DNA of 9,119 bases, taken from positions 1-9,119 of the forward strand of contig URPG01000069.1 in assembly GCA_900549675.1 (NCBI GenBank), read 5' to 3'. Shown one piece after another: positions 1 to 5,919 of this stretch. The translations under genes and the position numbers were made by a program. Origin of the DNA: an uncultured Oscillospiraceae bacterium (GTDB taxonomy: Bacteria > Bacillota > Clostridia > Oscillospirales > Acutalibacteraceae). Numbering within the stretch: the stretch's first letter is position 1; each line of letters starts with the position of its first letter. The notes beneath the pieces were generated by a model, which was given only the letters and a program-made list of their open reading frames with translations, was not told the origin of the DNA and did not search any database.

Positions 1-505
1 TAAAAATTTGGTGGATTCCCTTGGCTAAAGCTTTTGCAATGATAGCAGTAGAATTTGTCAACCAAATTTCATCCTGTGGATTATCGTGATAAGCGGTTTC
101 GACCAACAAGGAGATTGCCCTGGTTTTACGAAGCTCATCCCAAGCTGTTACTGCCGATGTACGGACAAGCGAGGGTTCAGGATAAATTTCCCGATAGCAA
201 TCAGCCAAAAGTTTGGCATATTTCTTGCCCTTATCATCATGCTCATAATAGAAAACACAGGCGCCTTTTTGCATGCCTTCGCTTTCAGCAGAGCGAAGCG
301 CAATATGCAAACTTACCCCCAATGCATTTGACTGCCGAATAACCGCCGGCAATCCTACCTCTTGGGGAGAAATAATGGTTTCAATAGGAGATAACAAGAG
401 TTCTCGCTGTAATTGATCGGCAATTTTATTCATCCAAAAGATTTCATCGCCCCCATTGGGATAAACTCTTTTTCTTTTGGGCAGGCTGACATAGATTCTA
501 TCCAT
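1..505 (-). CDS. N-acetylmuramoyl-L-alanine amidase-like protein (Amidase_3 type), 3' end cut by window edge
   Basis: Peptidoglycan amidases of this type cut the bond between muramic acid and the L-Ala of the stem peptide. The 168 visible residues resemble the short clostridial Amidase_3 proteins: NGGDEIFWMNKIAD (17-30), IRQSNALGVSLHIAL (56-70) and VETAYHDNPQDEIWL (135-149), which holds the probable catalytic Glu136. Two ATG codons are possible, at 511 and 505. The second is chosen because AAAGGAG ends 7 nt before it but only 1 nt before the first. The gene lies 21 nt downstream of the deacetylase on the same strand, so the two are probably co-transcribed. It is open at position 1; relatives are about this long, so little seems missing. 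Oddity: where relatives have a zinc-binding His (ALHSNA) this protein reads ALRSAE, with Arg71. No signal peptide is seen. The fold assignment is fairly sure; enzymatic activity is doubtful. Confidence 0.75.
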   Translation of the reverse strand, partial: MDRIYVSLPKRKRVYPNGGDEIFWMNKIADQLQRELLLSPIETIISPQEVGLPAVIRQSNALGVSLHIALRSAESEGMQKGACVFYYEHDDKGKKYAKLLADCYREIYPEPSLVRTSAVTAWDELRKTRAISLLVETAYHDNPQDEIWLTNSTAIIAKALAKGIHQIF

Positions 506-526
506 TTTCATGCTCCTTTCTGTTTT

Positions 527-1477
527 TTATTTTTCTTCTTTTGGATTTTTTATGGGCGGTACGGTTTTCTGATTTTGATAAACGGGGAGTTTCATTCTTT
601 TTTCAAAAAATTCTTGACTGCTGATACCGGAGGGACGCACAAAGCGCCCTAAGTTATATAAAGAATTTACATTTCTGCTGATTTTGCTGATTTTTTCGGC
701 TGAAGTGAGTGTTGAGGAAAAACCAAGCTCTTTTATAATGTCGGGCGTTTCATCACTGAGTGCACCAAAAGGATAGGCAAAGGCGGTAGGTCTTTTTCCT
801 ACATTTTTTTCAATTTCCTCCTGTGCTTTGAGCAAGTCATTTTCAAGTGCTGAACGATATGCTTCTTCTGATTCTCCGGATTTTCTTTTTACCCCTTTTC
901 TAGCTCCGATTGTGTGCATATCATAGCTATGATTTTGAATTTCTACTAAACCGGAATCATTCATTTCTTTCAGCATATCCCAAGTCAAATGAGAGTAGTA
1001 AGCATTCTCTTCGCCAGATTCTGAAAACAATTCTGTTACAGACACAATAGGGGAAACCACAAACTTGCAATTCAGCCGCTCTGCAATCTCCATGGCGTAC
1101 AGATAATTATTGTAATATCCGTCGTCGAAGGTAATCATAACTGGTTTTGGCGGCAGCTGCTTACCGTTGACATAGTCAATTAAATCCTGTACGACAACGG
1201 TTTCATAACCATTTTGTTTTAAATAACGTAAATCACTTTCAAAGTCGTCGGGCGAAATCACATATTCGCCGTGCCGGCTGACATCTTTTAAAAGAGAATG
1301 GTACATTACAATAGGCAAATCGATTTCTTCCTGCTGCGTTGTGGCAGACACGGGAAGATTTTGTGAATGATGTTTTATACTGATAAGGGCAATTATGCTT
1401 GCCACCAATACAATAAAAGAGATACAAAGCAACTTGAAATTTACTTTAATGATACCGTATTTCCACCGCTTGGTCAT
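527..1477 (-). CDS. Membrane-anchored polysaccharide deacetylase (CE4/NodB homology domain)
   Basis: CE4 enzymes remove N- or O-acetyl groups from cell-wall or exopolysaccharide sugars with a metal held by Asp-His-His. This 316-aa protein has a positively charged start, one hydrophobic segment at about 14-34 with no cleavage site that I can identify, then an extracellular NodB domain. Visible motifs are IVMYHSL (56-62), TFDDGY (116-121; Asp118 likely base, Asp119 metal ligand), QNHSYDMH (181-188; His183 and His188) and AYPFG (234-238). The second histidine sits one residue later than in the textbook HxxxH motif, a variant I associate with clostridial family members. The C-terminus, after about 298, is a short polar tail. 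The ATG at 1477 is preceded by AAGAAGGTGG. It is the first gene of a two-gene minus-strand operon with the amidase-like gene, which points to envelope remodelling; the substrate (peptidoglycan or another glycan) cannot be told from sequence. Confidence 0.9.
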   Translation of the reverse strand: MTKRWKYGIIKVNFKLLCISFIVLVASIIALISIKHHSQNLPVSATTQQEEIDLPIVMYHSLLKDVSRHGEYVISPDDFESDLRYLKQNGYETVVVQDLIDYVNGKQLPPKPVMITFDDGYYNNYLYAMEIAERLNCKFVVSPIVSVTELFSESGEENAYYSHLTWDMLKEMNDSGLVEIQNHSYDMHTIGARKGVKRKSGESEEAYRSALENDLLKAQEEIEKNVGKRPTAFAYPFGALSDETPDIIKELGFSSTLTSAEKISKISRNVNSLYNLGRFVRPSGISSQEFFEKRMKLPVYQNQKTVPPIKNPKEEK

Positions 1478-1532
1478 CTGACCACCACCTTCTTATACAT
1501 AGATAGTCACAGGACTTGTCAATTATTCTTAA

Positions 1533-1561
1533 TTCATAATTTGTACACAAATTCTAGTCAA
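1533..1561 (-). promoter_or_regulatory. Sigma-A-type promoter for the deacetylase operon
   Basis: On the minus strand a -35 box TTGACT (1561-1556) is followed after exactly 17 nt by TATGAA (1538-1533). This would start transcription near 1526 and leave a leader of about 50 nt with the ribosome binding site. A second TTGACA lies at 1522-1517, but its best-spaced -10 would start the RNA within the ribosome binding site, so it is less likely. The spacer between the chosen boxes is occupied by a perfect palindrome. Confidence 0.55.
1538..1553. promoter_or_regulatory. Operator-like palindrome inside the deacetylase promoter
   Basis: AATTTGT-AC-ACAAATT is a perfect inverted repeat with 7-bp arms and a 2-bp centre. 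It fills the spacer between the -35 and -10 boxes of the minus-strand promoter, where a bound repressor would exclude RNA polymerase. The cognate regulator is not in the window and I do not recognise the motif as a defined family operator. Confidence 0.45.
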
Positions 1562-1568
1562 AATTCTT

Positions 1569-1580
1569 ACAAAGTTTTGT
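1569..1580. promoter_or_regulatory. Second palindrome with the same half-sites in inverted order
   Basis: ACAAA-GT-TTTGT is a perfect inverted repeat with 5-bp arms. It uses the same pentamers as the site at 1538-1553 but in the opposite order. It lies between the two divergent -35 boxes, so it could influence both promoters. It is short and A/T-rich, and could be chance. Confidence 0.3.
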
Positions 1581-1585
1581 TTTTG

Positions 1586-1614
1586 TTGACTTTTAAATTG
1601 CCGCATGGTAAAGT
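1586..1614 (+). promoter_or_regulatory. Sigma-A-type promoter for the ABC exporter operon
   Basis: TTGACT (1586-1591), a 17-nt spacer and TAAAGT (1609-1614) form a good consensus promoter pointing toward the exporter genes. It would start RNA near 1621. The first exporter codon is at 1862, so the untranslated leader would be about 240 nt, far longer than translation needs. Its -35 box is separated by 24 bp from the -35 box of the divergent deacetylase promoter. Confidence 0.65.
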
Positions 1615-1622
1615 AAAAATAG

Positions 1623-1861
1623 AGTTGTTTATCCCAGATTTACTCCTAATTATAAACAACTGACCATTGTTTTCTGGGATATTGCCGTTGTGCAGCACGG
1701 TAACAGACCGGAGGGTAAAGATTCTTTCCGTGTTAAAAGAATCCTTATACCTCCGGTCTGTTGTGTCTTGGGAAAAATTGCTTCTCTACCGGTCCGTTAC
1801 ACCGAAGATGAGATAACTTTATCGACAGCACGATTTTGTGTTGGAAAGGCAAGGTATATTT
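1623..1861 (+). promoter_or_regulatory. Structured 5' leader of the ABC exporter operon (no recognised riboswitch class)
   Basis: This 239-nt stretch holds several strong inverted repeats. AGTTGTTTAT (1623-1632) pairs perfectly with ATAAACAACT (1652-1661). Inside that loop ATCCCAGA (1631-1638) pairs perfectly with TCTGGGAT (1673-1680), outside it, a pseudoknot or switch arrangement. A small hairpin follows at 1682-1703. Then comes a long hairpin, 1702-1762, with 13 perfect outer base pairs, a small internal loop and bulge, and an 8-bp inner stem. No run of T follows any hairpin, so it is not an obvious terminator. The apical part of the long hairpin contains CTTTCC (1724-1729), complementary to GGAAAG (1843-1848) in the exporter's ribosome binding region, so translational control is possible. 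The structure is seen; a regulatory role is inferred. Confidence 0.5.
1702..1762 (+). repeat. 61-nt hairpin in the exporter leader
   Basis: AACAGACCGGAGG (1702-1714) is exactly complementary to CCTCCGGTCTGTT (1750-1762). After a small internal loop and a bulge, GATTCTTT (1720-1727) pairs with AAAGAATC (1736-1743), leaving an 8-nt loop. The stem buries a Shine-Dalgarno-like GGAGGG at 1710-1715. It has no T-tract, so a factor-independent terminator is unlikely. Confidence 0.6.
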
Positions 1862-3670
1862 ATGAAAAAGAGCAAAACAAAAAAGGGACATATTTGGCGC
1901 TTTTATCCCTTTACAAAAGGTTTTCGGTTTTGTTTTATTGTTTCGGCACTGGCACTGCTGTTTTCTGTCATTACCAGTTATATGACGCCCCAAGTGATAC
2001 GCTTTACAGTAGATTCTGTCATTAATGACACCCCTTTTCAACTGCCGGCTTTTTTGTCCTCTTGGATAGAGCAGTTGGGAGGACGCGAATTTTTGCGTCA
2101 AAATATTATAGTATGCGCGGCGGTGAGCCTTTTATTTGCCGTTCTTTCGGGTGTTTTCAATTACTTATATCGTATGAGTATTGCTAAAGCCAGTGAAGGG
2201 ACCGCAGAGGTCTTGCGCAACACGTTGTTTGATCATATTCAAAAACTGCCTTTTGCATGGCATGATCAGCACCAAACCGGAGATATGATTCAGCGATGCA
2301 CACAAGACGTCAATATGATTTTAAACTTTATCAAGGGACAATTGCTTGAAATTATCCGCACGTTTTTGTTATTGACAGTTTCTCTTGTCATGATGTTCAC
2401 CATGAACGTAAAGCTTTCTTTAATTATTTCAGCTTTTTTACCGATTTTAATTGTATCTTCGCTGGTGTTTTTTGTTCTTACGGGTAAAAAGTTTTTGCAG
2501 GCGGATGAAGCGGAAGGCGCTTTAACCGCATTGGTGCAGGAAAATTTGACAGGAGTACGTGTAGTGCGGGCGTTTGGACGTGAACGCTTTGAAATTGAAA
2601 GATTCCGTGAAAAAAACAACGATTTTACTAATTTTTGGATTCATTTAAGTAAACTGATGAGCTTAAATTGGGGCTCAGGTGACTTTTTAGCACGGCTTCC
2701 TGTATTGGCTGTTATTATTGCCGGCATCATTTTGGTAGCAAACGGTGAAATTACAATGGGTGAATATATCACATTTTTTGCTTACACAGAAATGATTGTA
2801 TGGCCGGCACGAAATCTCGGCAGAGTTCTGGGAGAGCTGAGTAAATCAGAAATCAGTGCTGCCAGACTGCTTGAAATATTAGATGCTGAAGAAGAAAAAG
2901 ACTGTGAAAATCCGCTTACACCCCCCATGGACGGTGACATCATATTTGAAAATGTCAGTTTTTCCTATCCTGCCTCTCAGCCTGTACTTAAAAATGTTTC
3001 CTTTACTATCCCCGCGGGTTCTACCTTTGGTATTTTAGGAGCGACCGGCAGCGGAAAGTCGACTTTGATTTATTTATTAGACCGATTATATGAACTTCCT
3101 GAAAACCAAGGAAGAATTACCATAGGCGGAGTGCCTGTTCAAAAAATTCAGTTGGCACATTTGAGAAAAAACATTGGTGTGGTTTTACAAGAGCCATTTT
3201 TGTTTTCCAAATCCTTTCAAGAAAGTATTGCAGACGGTGCGGATACCTCTGAGCTTTCTAAAGTTCGTCATTATGCCAAGCTTGCTGTTATTGATGATGC
3301 GATTACAGGTTTTTCAGAAGGTTATCAAACGCCTATCGGCGAACGCGGTGTGACCATTTCCGGTGGGCAAAAGCAAAGGGTTGCCATTGCACGTATGCTT
3401 ATGCAGGATACGCCCATTAAAATCTTTGACGATTCTCTTTCTGCGGTTGACATGGAAACAGATGCCAAAATCCGCCATTCTCTCAATCAAAATGTCAAAG
3501 GAACAACGATTTTAATTGCACACCGCATTACCACCCTGATGAATGCTGACCGTATTTTGGTACTGGATAAAGGAGAGGTGAGTCAAATTGGTACACACCA
3601 AGAATTAATTTCGCAGGATGGAATTTATAAACGTATTTATGACTCACAAAGTGCTTCTCAAAACTCTTAA
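1862..3670 (+). CDS. Half-size ABC exporter subunit with degenerate Walker B (BmrC/TM287-like)
   Basis: This 602-aa protein joins a six-helix exporter transmembrane domain (helices near 21-41, 81-103, 161-181, 184-206, 277-293 and 300-315) to a C-terminal ATPase domain. ATPase motifs are Walker A GATGSGKST (393-401), Q-loop Gln443, signature ISGGQ (499-503), Walker B ending Asp523 and switch His554. The residue after the Walker B Asp, normally the catalytic Glu, is Asp524 (IFDDSLSAVD). This is typical of the degenerate half of heterodimeric multidrug exporters. The ATG at 1862 is chosen because AAGG at 1851-1854 gives 7-nt spacing; an in-frame GTG at 1838 lacks such a site. The next gene, 48 nt downstream, is its obvious partner. 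It should sit in the cytoplasmic membrane and export hydrophobic drugs, lipids or peptides; the substrate is unknown. Expression is probably set by the promoter at 1586 and the structured leader. Confidence 0.93.
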   Translation: MKKSKTKKGHIWRFYPFTKGFRFCFIVSALALLFSVITSYMTPQVIRFTVDSVINDTPFQLPAFLSSWIEQLGGREFLRQNIIVCAAVSLLFAVLSGVFNYLYRMSIAKASEGTAEVLRNTLFDHIQKLPFAWHDQHQTGDMIQRCTQDVNMILNFIKGQLLEIIRTFLLLTVSLVMMFTMNVKLSLIISAFLPILIVSSLVFFVLTGKKFLQADEAEGALTALVQENLTGVRVVRAFGRERFEIERFREKNNDFTNFWIHLSKLMSLNWGSGDFLARLPVLAVIIAGIILVANGEITMGEYITFFAYTEMIVWPARNLGRVLGELSKSEISAARLLEILDAEEEKDCENPLTPPMDGDIIFENVSFSYPASQPVLKNVSFTIPAGSTFGILGATGSGKSTLIYLLDRLYELPENQGRITIGGVPVQKIQLAHLRKNIGVVLQEPFLFSKSFQESIADGADTSELSKVRHYAKLAVIDDAITGFSEGYQTPIGERGVTISGGQKQRVAIARMLMQDTPIKIFDDSLSAVDMETDAKIRHSLNQNVKGTTILIAHRITTLMNADRILVLDKGEVSQIGTHQELISQDGIYKRIYDSQSASQNS

Positions 3671-3688
3671 AAAGCACAAGTGATTTTT

Positions 3689-3704
3689 GGTCTGCTTTCA
3701 GACC
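3689..3704 (+). repeat. Small hairpin between the two exporter genes
   Basis: GGTCTG-CTTT-CAGACC forms a perfect 6-bp stem with a 4-nt loop, ending 5 nt before the GAGGTGA ribosome binding site of the second exporter gene. It could tune translation or RNA stability of the second cistron. The same hexamers occur in the arms of the leader hairpin at 1704-1709 and 1755-1760, which may be coincidence. Confidence 0.4.
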
Positions 3705-3718
3705 CTGATGAGGTGACT

Positions 3719-5554
3719 ATGAAAGAACAAAAACAACAACAGAAACGCATGCGTTTTTCTTCCCTTAAAACATGGATGAGAATCTTACCGTTTCTCAAAC
3801 CCTATAAAAAGCATTTAATTGCCATTGGAATTTTTATGGTGGTGAATGCCGCCATTGATGTTTTGTTTCCCATTTTGGCCGGTTATGCAGTAAACCGATT
3901 TGTGGAACCAAAACAAACACAAGGTCTGCCTGCTTTTGTGCTGACCTATGCCGGCATCGTCATTGCACAGACGATTTGTACGATTTCATTTTTACGCCAC
4001 GCTCTTTTTGCGGAGGTCAAGATTGGACGAGATTTGCGTTTTGCCATATTTGAGCATTTGCAAAAACTAAGCTTTTCTTATTACAACACGACACCCGTCG
4101 GCACTATTTTATCCCGTGTTATGAGCGATACCGAACGTATCAGCGCTTCTTTTACATGGAGTTTAGTGGATATTTGTTGGAGTTTCACCTATATTATCGG
4201 CTGTATGGGGGTTATGCTGTTCATCAACTGGAAACTTGCTTTGATGATTATTTTAATTATTCCGGTAATTGCGGTGGTAACCACTAAATTTCAGAAAAAT
4301 ATTTTACAAACTAACCGTGAAGTGCGGCAGATAAACTCGGAGATGACCCGTCATTACAACGAGGGAATTTCCGGTGCCAAAACCTCTAAAACGATGGTGA
4401 TCGAAGACAAAAACACCCATATGTTTAAAACGGTTACCCAAAAAATGCGTGCAAAATCGGTTCACTTGGCTTTTTTAAGCTCTGTCTATGTGCCGATTAT
4501 CGTATTCTTGACCTCTTTAGCGGTGGCTTTTGTGCTGACCTACGGTGGAGAAATGGCTCTTACGCAATGGATTAGCATTGGAACGCTGACCATTTTCATC
4601 AACTATGCACTGATTATTTCAGACCCGGTACAAAGTCTTGCCAATACGCTGACCAACTTCTTCTCCACACAGGCTAATGTGGAGCGTGTTTTTCAATTGC
4701 TTGACTTGCAGCCTGAAATTACAGATAGCCCGGAGGTTATTGAAAAATATGGTACCTCGCTCAACCCCAAGACAGAAAACTGGGAGCCCATTGAGGGGCG
4801 TATCACTTTTGAGAATGTTTCCTTTATGTATTCAGACGGAACAGAATATGTGTTGGAAGATTTTAATTTGGAGATTCCCACAGGTACCACAATTGCGATT
4901 GTCGGCGAAACCGGAGCGGGAAAATCTACCTTGGTCAATCTTGCCTGCCGTTTTTTTGAACCCACCAAAGGACGTATTTTAATTGACGGCAGGGATTATA
5001 AAGAACGCAGTACGCTTTGGCTGCACAGCAATATCGGCTATGTCCTGCAAACGCCCCACCTGTTTTCGGGATCGATTCGGGAGAATATTCGATATGGCAG
5101 ATTAGATGCCACTGATGAAGAAATCATTGAGGCGGCAAAATTGGTAGGCGCACATGATTTTATCATGAATACAGAAAAAGGCTATGACAGTGAAGTAGGT
5201 GAAGGAGGCGGACAATTGTCTACCGGTGAAAAACAATTGATTTCGTTTGCCCGTGCTGTTCTTGCCAATCCGCGTATTTTTGTGTTAGACGAGGCGACCG
5301 CTTCCATTGATACGCATACAGAGCAAATGATTCAAAAGGCGATTTCTAAGCTTTTAGACAATCGAACCTCTTTTTTAATTGCTCACCGCTTGTCAACTAT
5401 TCGGCGTGCTGATTTAATCTTAGTAGTGAAAAACGGAAAAATCATTGAGCGGGGCACTCATCAAGAGCTCATGACGCAAGGCGGTTATTACGCTGATTTA
5501 TATAACAAACAATTTGAAACAGAAATGGCTGAAACTGTTTTTGCATCGCAATAA
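3719..5554 (+). CDS. Half-size ABC exporter subunit with intact Walker B (BmrD/TM288-like)
   Basis: This 611-aa protein has a lysine- and glutamine-rich cytoplasmic start, an exporter transmembrane domain (first helices near 32-55 and 72-92) and an ATPase domain. Motifs are Walker A GETGAGKST (396-404), Q-loop Gln444, Walker B ending Asp524 with catalytic Glu525 (LDEATASID) and switch His556. The signature is LSTGE (500-504) instead of LSGGQ. In a heterodimer this weak signature faces the Asp-bearing site of the upstream subunit, while its own Glu site faces the upstream ISGGQ, giving one active and one degenerate ATP site. The ATG at 3719 has GAGGTGA just upstream and is preferred over an in-frame GTG at 3680 that has none. 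The gene lies 48 nt after its partner in the same operon. The substrate cannot be predicted; a multidrug or lipid exporter is the default reading. Confidence 0.93.
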   Translation: MKEQKQQQKRMRFSSLKTWMRILPFLKPYKKHLIAIGIFMVVNAAIDVLFPILAGYAVNRFVEPKQTQGLPAFVLTYAGIVIAQTICTISFLRHALFAEVKIGRDLRFAIFEHLQKLSFSYYNTTPVGTILSRVMSDTERISASFTWSLVDICWSFTYIIGCMGVMLFINWKLALMIILIIPVIAVVTTKFQKNILQTNREVRQINSEMTRHYNEGISGAKTSKTMVIEDKNTHMFKTVTQKMRAKSVHLAFLSSVYVPIIVFLTSLAVAFVLTYGGEMALTQWISIGTLTIFINYALIISDPVQSLANTLTNFFSTQANVERVFQLLDLQPEITDSPEVIEKYGTSLNPKTENWEPIEGRITFENVSFMYSDGTEYVLEDFNLEIPTGTTIAIVGETGAGKSTLVNLACRFFEPTKGRILIDGRDYKERSTLWLHSNIGYVLQTPHLFSGSIRENIRYGRLDATDEEIIEAAKLVGAHDFIMNTEKGYDSEVGEGGGQLSTGEKQLISFARAVLANPRIFVLDEATASIDTHTEQMIQKAISKLLDNRTSFLIAHRLSTIRRADLILVVKNGKIIERGTHQELMTQGGYYADLYNKQFETEMAETVFASQ

Positions 5555-5610
5555 TCCTTTCCCAAGTATAAAAACTTATCATCAATAAACAAGAAAAGCC
5601 TCTTTAAGTA

Positions 5611-5680
5611 AAAATGAACTGCGCCCCTTTAGTGAGAAAGTATGGTATACTGAAATAACTAAAGGGGTGCAGTTCATTTT
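5611..5680. repeat. 70-bp near-perfect inverted repeat at the convergent junction (IS-end-like miniature element or bidirectional terminator)
   Basis: The 23-nt arms 5611-5633 and 5658-5680 are complementary except for one position that would be G-U in plus-strand RNA. The 24-nt centre holds a nested AGTAT-GGT-ATACT. The inner ends, TGAACTGCGCCCC and its complement, resemble termini of IS150-group IS3-family elements as I remember them. No target duplication is visible. It stands between convergent genes, has A-runs on its left and T-runs on its right, and so could also terminate both transcripts. Similarity to IS ends is from memory and unverified. Confidence 0.5.
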
Positions 5681-5916
5681 AGTAAAGGGCAATGGTTCTT
5701 TTCGTATATTTTGATAGGGGAAAGATAGGATTCCCAATAATCAATCTGTTGGATTGGTAGAATATTTTTTATCATTTTACATACAACGAAAGGTTTCCCT
5801 TTCAAGCTAATCATTGTTTTCCGGTGAGGTGATAGAGTAATGGTTCTTTCACAGACATTGAAATATCGTTTCAGGACATTGACTGTGGCTGTATCAAAAA
5901 GTACAAAAATCGCCAT
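5674..5916 (-). CDS. Unrecognised 80-aa open reading frame
   Basis: The frame starts 3 nt after the methyltransferase stop codon on the same strand and ends inside the right arm of the inverted repeat at 5611-5680. The product begins MAIFVLFDTATVNVLKRYF, is of mixed composition with several Lys and aromatic residues, and shows no signal peptide, membrane helix or motif that I recognise. Its ATG has only a weak ribosome binding site (CTGACTTAATTT precedes it), so translation might depend on coupling to the upstream gene. It could be a real small protein, a decayed gene fragment brought in with the repeat, or a chance frame. The stretch 5555-5919 otherwise contains only the inverted repeat. Confidence 0.3.
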   Translation of the reverse strand: MAIFVLFDTATVNVLKRYFNVCERTITLSPHRKTMISLKGKPFVVCKMIKNILPIQQIDYWESYLSPIKIYEKNHCPLLK

Positions 5917-5919
5917 AAA

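Noticed and set aside
55..342. Plus-strand frames over the amidase region
   Set aside because: They are antisense shadows of a recognisable minus-strand amidase-like gene and resemble no family.
1517..1522. TTGACA as -35 box of the deacetylase promoter
   Set aside because: The best-spaced -10 (TGTATA) would start transcription inside the ribosome binding site, so the TTGACT at 1561-1556 is preferred.
1702..1762. Factor-independent attenuator in the exporter leader
   Set aside because: The hairpin is strong, but the bases after it (GTGTCTTGG) contain no T-run.
1690..2025. A 111-codon plus-strand frame starting in the exporter leader and overlapping the first exporter gene
   Set aside because: It overlaps a well-supported ABC gene by more than 160 nt in another frame, starts with GTG without a good ribosome binding site, and its sequence resembles no protein family.
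5585..5610. AAAAGCCTCTTT as the left half of a terminator for the exporter operon
   Set aside because: No matching GAGGCTTTT was found downstream, so no hairpin can be drawn.
5691..5849. Direct repeat AATGGTTCTTT at 5691-5701 and 5839-5849
   Set aside because: It is only 11 nt, falls in different frames of the 80-aa frame and has no other flanking similarity, so it may be chance.
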